64,000 nucleotides of DNA, taken from Streptomyces sp. Ag109_O5-1. Its GTDB lineage: Bacteria > Actinomycetota > Actinomycetes > Streptomycetales > Streptomycetaceae. Under the pieces are notes generated by a model, which saw nothing but the letters and a program-made list of their open reading frames with translations, was not told where the DNA came from and did no database searches. The first letter of the stretch is position 1. Each line of letters opens with the position of its first letter. This document shows, one piece after another, positions 23,640-33,800 of this stretch. The translations under genes were made by a program, and so were the position numbers. The stretch lies in NCBI RefSeq assembly GCF_003814875.1, contig NZ_RKQF01000001.1:3534001-3598000 (forward strand), read 5' to 3'.

Positions 23640-24397
23640 GCTTCCGTCTCCTCCAACGCCGCTGCGCGCTCGGCGATTCCCTGCCGTCGCAGCACAATGG
23701 CTTGTCTCACATAGTCGAGGCCCGTGACGACGGTCAGGACGACGGCCACAGCCATCACCCAGAACCTCAGGGTCGCCAGCCACCCCGTCAGTGCCAGCAC
23801 GTACATCCCCACGGCCACGCCCTGGGTGAGGGTCTTGAGCTTGCCGCCGCGGCTGGCGGGGATCACGCCGTAGCGGATGACCACGAAACGCATGAGGGTG
23901 ATGCCGAGTTCCCGGGCGAGGATCACGATCGTCACCCACCAGGGCAGATCGCCCAGTGCGGACAGACAGATCAGCGCCGCCCCCATGATCGCCTTGTCGG
24001 CGATGGGGTCGGCGATCTTCCCGAAGTCGGTGACGAGGTTGTAGGTGCGCGCCAGGTGCCCGTCGAACAGGTCGGTGATCATGGCGATGGCGAAGGCGGC
24101 CCAGGCAAGAGAGCGCCACGCCGGGTCGTATCCGCCGCCGGCCAGCATCAGGGCGACGAAGCCGGGCACCAGGACCAGCCGGAGCATGGTCAGCAGATTG
24201 GCGACGTTCCACAGGCTGGCCTGGTTGACGGCGGCCGCGGCGATCTTCGCTCCGCGCGGCGGCTTCTCCTCGTTCTGAAGATCTGCGCTCTGAGGATCGG
24301 CCTGGGAATCACGCTGTGAACCGGAGGTGGCAGCGGAGCCCGGGGCGCCGTGCGCGCCGGACGAGCCGCCCGCGGCGGACGCCGGGACTCCGGTCAT
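23636..24397 (-). CDS. pgsA: CDP-diacylglycerol-glycerol-3-phosphate 3-phosphatidyltransferase
   Basis: A 253-aa integral membrane enzyme that makes phosphatidylglycerophosphate, the first step to phosphatidylglycerol and cardiolipin. The CDP-alcohol phosphotransferase signature D-G-x2-A-R-x8-G-x3-D-x3-D is intact in the TDLFDGHLAR...FGKIADPIADK region (about 108-135). About five membrane helices follow or flank it. The first ~55 residues are a polar, Ser/Gly/Gln-rich extension. It overlaps rimO upstream and cinA downstream by 4 bp each, so the three genes are one translationally coupled operon. Confidence 0.95.
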   Translation of the reverse strand: MTGVPASAAGGSSGAHGAPGSAATSGSQRDSQADPQSADLQNEEKPPRGAKIAAAAVNQASLWNVANLLTMLRLVLVPGFVALMLAGGGYDPAWRSLAWAAFAIAMITDLFDGHLARTYNLVTDFGKIADPIADKAIMGAALICLSALGDLPWWVTIVILARELGITLMRFVVIRYGVIPASRGGKLKTLTQGVAVGMYVLALTGWLATLRFWVMAVAVVLTVVTGLDYVRQAIVLRRQGIAERAAALEETEA

Positions 24398-25866
24398 CTG
24401 CCGGCCTCCTCACTCCATGCGGGCGAGCCCTGCAGCGGCTCGGCGACCAGGTCGACACCTTCCGTACCGACCACCTTCGCCTCGACCATACGACCCACGG
24501 ACAGCCCCGCGCCGCTCGTGAGCAGCACCTGTCCGTCCGTCTCGGGCGCCTGGTGGGCCCCGCGGCCGTAGACGCCGTCCTCGTCGTCCACCGACTCCAC
24601 GAGGACGTGCACGGTCTCACCGACGCGCTCCTCGGACCGCTGCGAGACGAGCTCCTCGGCGAGCTGGGAGATGTGTGCGAGCCGCTCGGCGACGACGTCC
24701 TCGTCGAGCTTGTTCTCGTACGTCGCCGCCTCGGTGCCCTCCTCGTCGGAGTAGCCGAAGACACCGATGGCGTCCAGCCGGGCGCCGTTCAGGAAGCGCT
24801 CCAGCTCGGCCAGGTCGGACTCGGACTCGCCGGGGAAGCCGACGATGAAGTTGGAGCGGACGCCGGCCTGCGGGGCCTTGCCGCGGATGGTGTCGAGCAG
24901 CTCCAGGAAGCGGTCGGTGTCGCCGAAGCGGCGCATGGCCCGCAGCACGCCGGGGGCGGAGTGCTGGAAGGACAGGTCGAAGTACGGGACGACCTTCGGG
25001 GTGGAGGTCAGTACGTCGATCAGGCCGGGGCGCATCTCGGCGGGCTGGAGGTAGCTGACGCGCACCCGCTCGAGGCCGTCCACCTCGGCGAGCTCGGGCA
25101 GCAGGGACTCCAGAAGGCGGATGTCGCCCAGGTCCTTGCCGTAGGAGGTGTTGTTCTCGGAGACCAGCATGATCTCCTTCACGCCCTGCTCGGCCAGCCA
25201 GCGGGTCTCGTTCAGCACGTCGCTCGGGCGGCGCGAGATGAAGGAGCCGCGGAAGGACGGGATGGCGCAGAAGGAGCAGCGCCGGTCGCAGCCGGAGGCG
25301 AGCTTGACCGAGGCGACCGGGGAGCCGTCCAGACGGCGGCGCAGGGGCGCACGGGGGCCGGAGGCGGGCGCGACGCCCTCCGGGAGGTCGGACGGGCCGT
25401 GGCCCGGCAGGGCCACCGTCGCGGCCGAGTCCTGGCGCTCGGCGGGGCTGATGGGCAGCAGCTTGCGCCGGTCGCGCGGGGTGTGCGAGGCGTGGATGCC
25501 GCCGTTGAGGATGGTCTGCAGCCGGTCGGAGATGTCGGAGTAGTCGTCGAAGCCGAGCACTCCGTCCGCCTCGGGGAGGGCCTCGGCGAGTTCCTTGCCG
25601 TACCGCTCGGCCATGCAGCCCACCGCCACGACGGCCTGGGTTCTGCCGTGCCCCTTGAGGTCATTGGCCTCCAGGAGGGCGTCGACGGAGTCCTTCTTGG
25701 CGGCCTCGACGAAACCACAGGTGTTGACGACGGCGACATCGGCATCCGATGCGTCCTCGACGAGCTGCCAGCCGTCCGCCTCCAAACGGCCTGCGAGCTC
25801 CTCCGAGTCCACCTCGTTACGGGCGCAGCCGAGAGTGACGAGTGCGACGGTACGGCGTTCAGGCAT
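24394..25866 (-). CDS. rimO: Ribosomal protein S12 methylthiotransferase RimO
   Basis: A 490-aa radical SAM enzyme that adds a methylthio group to the conserved Asp of ribosomal protein S12. The N-terminal UPF0004 domain has its cluster cysteines at C14, C50 and C84. The radical SAM cluster is C193, C197, C200 in SGCDRRCSFC. A C-terminal TRAM domain covers roughly 415-480. An insertion of ~45 residues between the first two domains (about 130-180) is common in actinobacterial RimO. The ATG at 25866 (MPERRTVALVTLGC) matches the family start. It is the first gene of the rimO-pgsA-cinA operon. Confidence 0.95.
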   Translation of the reverse strand: MPERRTVALVTLGCARNEVDSEELAGRLEADGWQLVEDASDADVAVVNTCGFVEAAKKDSVDALLEANDLKGHGRTQAVVAVGCMAERYGKELAEALPEADGVLGFDDYSDISDRLQTILNGGIHASHTPRDRRKLLPISPAERQDSAATVALPGHGPSDLPEGVAPASGPRAPLRRRLDGSPVASVKLASGCDRRCSFCAIPSFRGSFISRRPSDVLNETRWLAEQGVKEIMLVSENNTSYGKDLGDIRLLESLLPELAEVDGLERVRVSYLQPAEMRPGLIDVLTSTPKVVPYFDLSFQHSAPGVLRAMRRFGDTDRFLELLDTIRGKAPQAGVRSNFIVGFPGESESDLAELERFLNGARLDAIGVFGYSDEEGTEAATYENKLDEDVVAERLAHISQLAEELVSQRSEERVGETVHVLVESVDDEDGVYGRGAHQAPETDGQVLLTSGAGLSVGRMVEAKVVGTEGVDLVAEPLQGSPAWSEEAGR

Positions 25867-25958
25867 GGGCTCAAGACTACTTTGTCTCGCTGACACCCCA
25901 CGTCGAAGGGGCTGGCCGATCATGGCCAACCCCTTGTGCACGCGCCTCATTCGAACGT

Positions 25959-26801
25959 TTATCCGACTTCCGGGTCACCCTTGGTGTAGGTCAGACGCTC
26001 CACGGCTCCGGGCTGGAACTGGTCCTCGATCTTCTTGCCGTTGACGTAGAGCTGGATGGCGCCGGCGTCGCCGAGGATCAGGTTGATCTTGGAGCTGTCC
26101 TGGAAGGTCTTGGAGTCGCCCTTCTTCAGGAGCCCGTCGAAGAGCATCCGGCCGTTGTGGTCCTTGGCCGAGATCCAGCTGCGTCCGTTCGTCGCGCTGA
26201 CCTGGACGGTGACCTTGTCCTGGGGCGCGGCGGCGATCGCGCTGTCGGAGGGCGCGGGAGCCTTGTCGGGCTTGCTCTCCTTGGGGGTCGGCGAGGCCGG
26301 CTTGCTGGCCGTCGGGGTGGCTCCCTCGGCGACCGACTGCTTGGCGTCGCTGCCGTCGCCGCCCTTGAAGGCGGTGAAGCCGACGAAGCCGACCACGACG
26401 ACGATCGCGGCGACCATGGCCGCCGTCCAGTTGGGTCCGCGCCGCTCGGGACGGATGCGTTCCGCCTCGAACAGCGGGGCGGCGGGCGTCGGCGCGGGCC
26501 GCCCACCACCGTGCTCGGCCGAGAACTGCGCGAGCAGCGGCTCGGGGTCGAGGCCGACGGCCTTGGCCAGGGTCCGGATGTGCCCGCGGGCGTAGACATC
26601 GCCGCCGCAGGGCGCGAAGTCGTCGGCCTCGATGGCGTGCACGATGGCGATACGGACCCGGGTGCTCCCGCTGATCTCGTCGACGGTCAGCCCGGCGGCG
26701 ATGCGGGCCTGCTTGAGGGCTCGGCCTACGGAGGGGCGGTTTTCCTCGGACTCGTCTTGGAACGGACGCTCGTCTTCAGGGGAGTTGCTGCCGATGGACA
26801 C
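25959..26801 (-). CDS. RodZ-like helix-turn-helix membrane protein (DUF4115)
   Basis: A 280-aa protein with the RodZ architecture: cytoplasmic helix-turn-helix (about 25-90, GRALKQARIAAGLTVDEIS), one membrane helix (126-145), a Lys/Pro/Ser linker (~150-190) and a C-terminal DUF4115 beta domain (~195-275). RodZ links MreB to the cell-wall machinery in rods; in streptomycetes the role is less clear. The GTG start at 26801 has AAAGG upstream. A plausible promoter lies at 26844-26874 (TTGCCT, 19-nt spacer, TAGACT on the minus strand). It sits between ftsK and rimO on the same strand. Confidence 0.88.
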   Translation of the reverse strand: MSIGSNSPEDERPFQDESEENRPSVGRALKQARIAAGLTVDEISGSTRVRIAIVHAIEADDFAPCGGDVYARGHIRTLAKAVGLDPEPLLAQFSAEHGGGRPAPTPAAPLFEAERIRPERRGPNWTAAMVAAIVVVVGFVGFTAFKGGDGSDAKQSVAEGATPTASKPASPTPKESKPDKAPAPSDSAIAAAPQDKVTVQVSATNGRSWISAKDHNGRMLFDGLLKKGDSKTFQDSSKINLILGDAGAIQLYVNGKKIEDQFQPGAVERLTYTKGDPEVG

Positions 26802-26976
26802 GGGGGCGCCTTTCGAGCGTGTAGCCGCCTGTGCTGGAGGTTCAGTCTATGGGGGGTGCAAAAGGGTGAGGCAACCGGGCGGTACGACTTTGTACGCCAT
26901 CGGTATGGCCCGACATCCCGATGACGGGTCAGGTGTGCGCACCAGGATGGAGTACACACCTTTCCTTTCGCTCAAC

Positions 26977-26990
26977 TTGACGTGCGTCAA
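26977..26990. promoter_or_regulatory. Palindrome upstream of the RodZ-like gene
   Basis: TTGACGTGCGTCAA is a perfect 6-bp inverted repeat around TG, in the 276-bp gap between ftsK and the RodZ-like gene. It could be an operator or simply part of a promoter (TTGACG reads as a -35 on both strands). Confidence 0.4.
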
Positions 26991-27077
26991 AGGGAAACGG
27001 TTGCCCGACGATCTCTAACGAGTGGATCACGACCGTGACTCCACCCGGTCTACAGGCGCCCGTGCCCTGAGACAGAC

Positions 27078-29804
27078 CTACCCCTCAGACTCCCCCCGGA
27101 TCACGGCAAGCACTCCATCCAGCTCATCGGGTTTCACCAGAACGTCACGCGCCTTGGAGCCCTCGCTCGGCCCGACCACCCCTCGGGACTCCATGAGGTC
27201 CATGAGCCGGCCGGCCTTGGCGAAGCCCACGCGCAGCTTGCGCTGGAGCATGGACGTCGACCCGAACTGCGTGGAGACGACCAGTTCGGCCGCCTGGCAG
27301 AGCAGGTCGAGGTCGTCGCCGATGTCCTCGTCGATCTCCTTCTTCTGCTTGGTGCCCACGACGACGTCGTCCCGGAAGACCGGCGTCATCTGGTCCTTGC
27401 AGTGCTGGACGACGGCCGCGACCTCGTCCTCGGTGACGAACGCGCCCTGCATACGCGTGGGTTTGTTCTGCCCCATCGGCAGATAGAGCCCGTCACCCTT
27501 GCCGATCAGCTTCTCGGCGCCCGGCTGGTCCAGGATGACGCGGCTGTCGGCCAGCGAGGAGGTGGCGAAGGCGAGCCGCGAGGGCACGTTCGCCTTGATG
27601 AGGCCGGTGACGACGTCGACGGACGGCCGCTGGGTGGCGAGCACCAGGTGGATGCCGGCCGCGCGCGCGAGCTGCGTGATGCGCACGATCGAGTCCTCGA
27701 CGTCCCGTGGCGCGACCATCATCAGGTCCGCGAGCTCGTCGACGATCACCAGCAGATACGGATACGTCTTGAGCTCGCGCTCGCTGCCCTCCGGCGTCTT
27801 GAGCTTGCCGTCGCGGATGGCCTGGTTGAAGTCGTCGATGTGCCGGTACCCGAACGCCGCCAGGTCGTCGTAGCGCAGGTCCATCTCGCGTACGACCCAC
27901 TGGAGCGCCTCGGCGGCCCGCTTGGGGTTGGTGATGATCGGCGTGATCAGGTGCGGGATGCCCTCGTAGGCGGTCAGCTCGACCCGCTTGGGGTCGACGA
28001 GGACCATGCGGACGTCCTCGGGGGTCGCGCGGACCATGATGGACGTGATCAGGCAGTTGATGCACGACGACTTACCGGAACCGGTGGCACCGGCGACCAG
28101 CACATGCGGCATCTTCGCCAGGTTGGCCATCACATAGCCGCCCTCGACGTCCTTGCCGAGCGCCACCAGCATGGGGTGCTCGTCCTCGGCGGCGGCGGCC
28201 AGCCGGAGCACATCACCGAGGTTGACCATCTCGCGGTCGGTGTTCGGGATCTCGATGCCGACCGCGGACTTGCCGGGGATCGGGCTGATGATCCGCACGT
28301 CCGGGCTGGCGACGGCGTACGCGATGTTCTTGGTGAGCGCGGTGATCCGCTCGACCTTCACGGCGGGGCCGAGCTCGACCTCGTAGCGGGTGACCGTCGG
28401 CCCGCGGGTGAAGCCAGTGACGGCCGCGTCGACCTTGAACTCGGAGAACACGTTGGTGAGCGAGGCGACGACCCGGTCGTTGGCCTCGCTGCGCGCCTTG
28501 CCGGGGCCGCCGCGGGTGAGGAGTTCCAGCGAGGGCAGCGAGTAGGTGATGTCGCCGGAGAGCTGGAGCTGCTCGGCACGCGGGGGCAGGTCGCGGGGTT
28601 CGTCGGGGGCCGGCTTGGTCAGGTCCGCGACGACGCCCTTGAGCTTCTCCTGCTTGGGCCGCGCGGCCGGGACCGGACTCGGACTCACGGCAGGGCTCGG
28701 GCTCGGCAGGGGCGTGGGTGTGGTGTCCTCGCGGTCGCCGATGCCGACGCCCTGGGTGAGGTCGGCGACGAGCGGCGAGGGCGGCATGCCGTGCAGGACG
28801 GCGCCGTCGAGCGCCGCGGCCGCGGCCGCCGCGACATCCACGGCGTCCATCTGACGGCCCATCTCGGGCTGCGGCACCGCGGAGCGCCTCGGGCGGCCGC
28901 GGCGCTTGGCGAGGGCCTGCTGCTCGGCCTCGTCGGGGTCGTAGTCCTGGGGAGCGCTCGAACGCCTGCGGGGGCGCGCGGGCAGCGCCTCGCGCCACTG
29001 TTCGTCGTAGCGCTCGTCGTCCTCGCTGTACTCGTCCGGCTCGGGGGCGTGCAGCACCCCGAGGCGCACACCGAGCGCGCGCAGCCGCTGCGGGATGGCG
29101 TTCACCGGGGTCGCGGTGACGACGAGCAGCCCGAATACCGTGAGCAGTACCAGCAGCGGTACCGCGAGGACCTCGGTCATGGTGTACGTCAGCGGGGTCG
29201 CCGCCGCCCAGCCGATGAGGCCGCCGGCGTCCCTTATGCCCTGCATGCCGTCGCTGCGGGCCGGGGAGCCGCAGGCGATGTGGACCTGGCCGAGCACACC
29301 GATGATGAGTGCGGACAGGCCGATCACGATCCGGCCGTTGGCCTCCGGCTGCTCGGGGTGCCGCATGAACCGTACGGCGATGACCGCGAGCAGTATCGGC
29401 ACCAGCAGGTCGAGGCGGCCGAAGGCACCGGTGACAAGGATCTCGACCAGGTCGCCGACCGGGCCGTGCAGGTCGGCCCAGGTGCCGGCGGCGACGATCA
29501 GGGCGAGGGCGAGCAGGAGCAGGGCGACGCCGTCCTTGCGATGGGCCGGGTCCAGGTTCTTGGCTCCCTGTCCTATACCGCGGAAGATGGCGCCGACGGC
29601 GTGCGCGAGACCGAGCCAGAGGGCGCGCACCAGGCGGACGACGCCCCCGGTGGGGCTGGGTGCCGGCTTGGGCGCCGGCACCGACTTCTTGGCCGCGGTC
29701 CTCTTGGCGGGCGCCTTCTTGGCCGGGGCTTTCTTCGCCGGGGCCTTCGAGGGAGCGGCCTTCTTCGCGGGCTGCTTCTTGGCTGCCGAGGAACGTGAGG
29801 CCAT
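27078..29804 (-). CDS. ftsK: DNA translocase FtsK/SpoIIIE
   Basis: A 908-aa septal DNA pump that clears chromosomes from closing sporulation septa. The N-terminus is an extreme Lys/Ala/Pro repeat (residues ~8-45), followed by about four or five membrane helices (~65-230), a Pro/Arg-rich linker (~270-420) and the motor. Walker A is GATGSGKS with Lys578, and VIVDELADLMM gives Walker B. The C-terminal ~65 residues form the gamma winged helix that reads polar DNA motifs. The ATG at 29804 (MASRSSAAKK) is chosen over an upstream start because the basic tail is the usual N-terminus. Neighbours osaB and the RodZ-like gene are on the same strand. Confidence 0.95.
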   Translation of the reverse strand: MASRSSAAKKQPAKKAAPSKAPAKKAPAKKAPAKRTAAKKSVPAPKPAPSPTGGVVRLVRALWLGLAHAVGAIFRGIGQGAKNLDPAHRKDGVALLLLALALIVAAGTWADLHGPVGDLVEILVTGAFGRLDLLVPILLAVIAVRFMRHPEQPEANGRIVIGLSALIIGVLGQVHIACGSPARSDGMQGIRDAGGLIGWAAATPLTYTMTEVLAVPLLVLLTVFGLLVVTATPVNAIPQRLRALGVRLGVLHAPEPDEYSEDDERYDEQWREALPARPRRRSSAPQDYDPDEAEQQALAKRRGRPRRSAVPQPEMGRQMDAVDVAAAAAAALDGAVLHGMPPSPLVADLTQGVGIGDREDTTPTPLPSPSPAVSPSPVPAARPKQEKLKGVVADLTKPAPDEPRDLPPRAEQLQLSGDITYSLPSLELLTRGGPGKARSEANDRVVASLTNVFSEFKVDAAVTGFTRGPTVTRYEVELGPAVKVERITALTKNIAYAVASPDVRIISPIPGKSAVGIEIPNTDREMVNLGDVLRLAAAAEDEHPMLVALGKDVEGGYVMANLAKMPHVLVAGATGSGKSSCINCLITSIMVRATPEDVRMVLVDPKRVELTAYEGIPHLITPIITNPKRAAEALQWVVREMDLRYDDLAAFGYRHIDDFNQAIRDGKLKTPEGSERELKTYPYLLVIVDELADLMMVAPRDVEDSIVRITQLARAAGIHLVLATQRPSVDVVTGLIKANVPSRLAFATSSLADSRVILDQPGAEKLIGKGDGLYLPMGQNKPTRMQGAFVTEDEVAAVVQHCKDQMTPVFRDDVVVGTKQKKEIDEDIGDDLDLLCQAAELVVSTQFGSTSMLQRKLRVGFAKAGRLMDLMESRGVVGPSEGSKARDVLVKPDELDGVLAVIRGESEG

Positions 29805-29928
29805 GGGGGTGAGGTTACCGGGGGATGCGACAGGGGACACGTGTGCCCGCTGCTTCACCCGTTCGTGTCGCCCTTGCCGGGGCGCGGAACTGACACGCTC
29901 TCATGGGCAACTGTGTCCGCCGTCGCGG

Positions 29929-30609
29929 TCAGTTCTGTGACGGAAGCGCCGCGCTGCCGCCGCTCGTGCCCGGTTCGAGGGCGTCCAGCGCCCGGCGCAG
30001 GCCGGTGAGTTTGCGCTCCAGATGGGCCGCCGTGGCCACCGCCGCCGCGTCCGCGGACTCGTCGTCCAGCTGCTTGGACAGCGCCTCGGCCTGCTCCTCG
30101 ACGGCCGCGAGCCGAGCGGACAGCTCGGCGAGCAGCCCCGCGGACTCCTTGCCGGCGACCGCGCCCTTGCCGCCGCCCTCCAGCTGGAGCCGCAGCAGCG
30201 CCGCCTGCTCGCGGAGCTGGCAGTTCTTCATGTACAGCTCGACGAACACCGAGACCTTGGCGCGCAGCACCCACGGGTCGAAGGGCTTGGAGATGTAGTC
30301 GACCGCGCCCGCCGCGTAGCCACGGAAGGTGTGGTGCGGCCCGTGGTTGATGGCGGTGAGGAAGATGATCGGGATGTCCCGGGTCCGCTCCCGTCGCTTG
30401 ATGTGCGCCGCGGTTTCGAAACCGTCCATGCCCGGCATCTGGACGTCCAGCAGAATGACCGCGAAGTCGTCCGTGAGCAGTGCCTTGAGCGCTTCCTCCC
30501 CGGACGATGCCCGCACCAGTGTCTGATCGAGCGCAGAGAGGATGGCCTCCAGCGCCAGCAGATTCTCCGGCCGGTCATCGACCAGGAGGATCTTGGCCTT
30601 CTGCACCAT
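29929..30609 (-). CDS. osaB: Response regulator OsaB (osmoadaptation)
   Basis: A 226-aa response regulator. The receiver domain occupies residues ~5-125, with acidic pocket DD at ~12-13, phospho-acceptor Asp in LLDVQMPGMDG (~55) and Lys in SKPFDP (~106). There is no DNA-binding domain; instead a ~100-residue C-terminal coiled coil (heptad-like Leu/Ala/Glu from ~130 to 215) follows. The protein and its position next to the giant hybrid kinase match S. coelicolor OsaB (SCO5749), which is needed for aerial growth under osmotic stress. The ATG at 30609 has GAGGAGGG upstream. Two GGGAAC-N18-GTT elements precede it. It lies between osaA and ftsK. Confidence 0.9.
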   Translation of the reverse strand: MVQKAKILLVDDRPENLLALEAILSALDQTLVRASSGEEALKALLTDDFAVILLDVQMPGMDGFETAAHIKRRERTRDIPIIFLTAINHGPHHTFRGYAAGAVDYISKPFDPWVLRAKVSVFVELYMKNCQLREQAALLRLQLEGGGKGAVAGKESAGLLAELSARLAAVEEQAEALSKQLDDESADAAAVATAAHLERKLTGLRRALDALEPGTSGGSAALPSQN

Positions 30610-30755
30610 GGCCCGCCCTCCTCGCCCCGGCGGTACACCGGGCGCCGCCCCAGGGGACGACTCCCTTTCGCCGCCCGTCCTTGTGCCGGTCATGGTAGCC
30701 GCACCCCGCCTGTCGCCACACCCTGTCACCGCGATGTCACTGTGCACGTAGCAGA

Positions 30756-30782
30756 AACGCAGCCGGAGACCAGAAGGTTCCC
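30756..30782 (-). promoter_or_regulatory. ECF/sigma-R-like promoter element, proximal, upstream of osaB
   Basis: Minus strand GGGAAC, exactly 18 nt, then GTT, ending ~147 nt before the osaB ATG. It shares GGGAACCTTC with the distal copy at 30826-30852. The arrangement matches the sigma-R type consensus GGGAAT-N18-GTT except for C at the sixth position; other ECF sigma factors use GGAAC. Confidence 0.5.
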
Positions 30783-30825
30783 CCAATCCCGCACTTCTAC
30801 ACGGGTCCGGCCACCCTGAGTCAGC

Positions 30826-30852
30826 AACTCCCGGTGCACACGGAAGGTTCCC
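30826..30852 (-). promoter_or_regulatory. ECF/sigma-R-like promoter element, distal, upstream of osaB
   Basis: Second GGGAAC-N18-GTT arrangement on the minus strand, 70 bp upstream of the proximal one and only ~30 bp after the osaA stop codon. The identical spacing in both copies is what makes the pair notable. Confidence 0.45.
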
Positions 30853-30883
30853 GCAACGTTCACATCACAACTGGTCACTGCGG

Positions 30884-33800
30884 TCACTCCGCGCGCATCC
30901 ACTGCTCCATCACCGCCAGGAGGTGATCGGGATCGACCGGCTTGGTGACGTAGTCGGAGGCGCCCGACTCGATGGCCTTCTCCCGGTCGCCCTTCATCGC
31001 CTTCGCGGTCAGCGCGATGATCGGCAGCCCGGCGAACTGCGGCATCCGACGGATCGCCGTAGTCGTCGCATAGCCATCCATCTCGGGCATCATGATGTCC
31101 ATCAGGACGACCGCGACATCGTCGTGCTGCTCCAGGACCTCGATGCCCTCGCGGCCGTTCTCCGCGTACAGCACCGACAGGCCGTGCTGCTCCAGGACGC
31201 TGGTGAGCGCGAAGACATTGCGGATGTCGTCGTCGACGATCAGGACCTTCTCGCCGCCGAACCGCACGCCCCGGCGCGGTAGCGGGGTCGTCGTCTCCTG
31301 CTCGGCGAGCACCGGCCACGCCTCGGCGACCTGGGGAACGCCTCGGCGCCGGCGCCGGAAGAGCGCGGCGGCACCGTTCTGGGTCTCCTGGTACGACTTC
31401 ACCTCGGCCGGCGTCTCGATCTCCACGCCGGACAGCTCCATGCTGTGGCTCTGGGAAGCCACCAGGTCACCTGCCTCCAGCGCGGGCAGGGACTGCTGGT
31501 AGCCCTGCGGCGGCAGTTCGCTGGGGTGCAGCGGCAGATACAGCGTGAACGTCGAGCCGCGGCCCGGCTCGCTCTGCGCGTAAATCTCGCCGCCGAGCAG
31601 CTGCGCGATCTCCCGGGAGATCGACAGCCCGAGGCCCGTACCGCCGTACTTGCGGCTGGTCGTGCCGTCGGCCTGCTTGAACGCCTCGAAGATCACCCGC
31701 ATCTTGCTGGCCGCGATCCCGATGCCCGTGTCCGTCACCGAGAACGCGATCAGCGGCGCGTCCGGATCGCTGAGCGAACCGGCCTCCAGGAGCTGTTCCC
31801 TGATCCCCACCGGCACATCGCCGCTCGCCGGCCGGATCACCAGCTCCACCGAGCCGGAGTCGGTGAACTTCACCGCGTTGGACAGCAGGTTGCGCAGCAC
31901 CTGAAGAAGCCGCTGTTCGTCGGTGTGCAAAGTGGCGGGCAGTTCGGGCGACACCCGTACGGACAGGTCCAGGCCCTTCTCCGCGGTCAGCGGCCGGAAG
32001 GTGGCCTCCACGTAGTCCACGAGCTGCACGAGCGCGATACGCGTCGGGGAGACGTCCATCTTGCCCGCCTCGACCTTCGACAGGTCGAGGATGTCGTTGA
32101 TCAGCTGCAGCAGGTCGGAACCGGCGCCGTGGATGGTCTCGGCGAACTCCACCTGCTTCGGCGAGAGGTTGCCCTCGGCGTTGTCCGCGAGCAGCTTGGC
32201 CAGGATCAGCAGCGAGTTGAGCGGGGTGCGCAGCTCGTGCGACATGTTGGCGAGGAACTCGCTCTTGTAGCGCATGGAGACGGCGAGTTGCTCGGCACGC
32301 TCCTCCAGCACCTGCCGGGCCTCCTCGATCTCGGTGTTCTTCACCTCGATGTCACGGTTCTGCTGGGCCAGCAGCTCGGCCTTCTCCTCCAGTTCGGCGT
32401 TGGACGCCTGAAGGGCCTTCTGCCGGTTCTCCAACTCGGCCGACCGCTCCCGCAGCTGCTCGGTCAGCTCCTGCGACTGCTTCAGCAGCACCTCGGTCTT
32501 GGTGTTGACGGAGATGGTGTTGACGCTGGTCGCGATCATCTCGGCGATCTGGTTGAGGAAGTCCTTCTGGATCTGTGTGAACGGCGTGAAGGACGCCAGC
32601 TCGATCACGCCGAGCACATTGCCCTCGAACAGCACCGGAAGCACGATCACCTGCGCCGGCGGAGCCTCGCCGAGCCCGGAGGAGATCTTCAGATAGCCGC
32701 TGGGCGCCTTCTCCACCAGGACCGTGCGCTTCTCCTTGGCGGCCGTGCCGATCAGCGCCTCACCGGGCCGGAACGACGTCGGCATGGAGCCCATCGAGTA
32801 GCCGTACGACCCGAGCATGCGCAGTTCGTACGCGTCCTCGCTCTCGGCGCTCAGGTCCTTGCCGTCGACCAGGGGCATCGCCATGAAGAACGCGCCGTGC
32901 TGCGCGGAGACCACGGGCGTCAGTTCGCTCATGATCAGGGAGGCCACGTCCGCCAGGTCGCGGCGGCCCTGCATCAGCGCGGAGATACGGGCCAGGTTGC
33001 CCTTGAGCCAGTCCTGCTCCTGGTTGGCGACCGTGGTGTCGCGCAGGTTGGCGATCATCTTGTTGATGTAGTCCTGGAGTTCCTGGATCTCGCCGGACGC
33101 GTCCACGTCGATCTTCAGGTTCAGGTCGCCACGGGTCACCGCGGTCGCCACGCGCGCGATGGCACGCACCTGCCGGGTCAGGTTCCCGGCCATCTCGTTC
33201 ACGGACTCGGTGAGGTCCCGCCAGGTGCCGTCGACGTCACGCACGCGTGCCTGACCGCCCAGCTGCCCCTCGGTGCCCACCTCGCGGGCCACCCGGGTGA
33301 CCTCCTCGGCGAAGCTGGACAGCTGGTCGACCATCGTGTTGATCGTCGTCTTGAGCTCCAGGATCTCACCGCGCGCGTCGATGTCGATCTTCTTGGTCAG
33401 ATCACCCTTCGCGATGGCCGTGGTGACCATCGCGATGTTGCGCACCTGGCCGGTCAGGTTGGACGCCATCTGGTTCACCGACTCGGTGAGGTCCTTCCAG
33501 GTACCCGCCACACCCGGAACGTGCGCCTGACCACCGAGGATGCCGTCCGTGCCCACCTCGCGGGCCACCTTGGTGACCTGGTCGGCGAACGAACTGAGCG
33601 TCTTCACCATCGTGTTGATGGTGTCGGCGAGCTGGGCCACCTCACCGCTCGCCTCGATGGTGACCTGCCGGGTCAGGTCGCCGTTGGCGACCGCCGCCGA
33701 GACCTGGGAGATGTTGCGCACCTGCATGGTCAGGTTGTTGGCCATCAGGTTCACGTTGTTGCTGAGGTCCTTCCAGATGCCCGTGACACCCGGAACGTGC

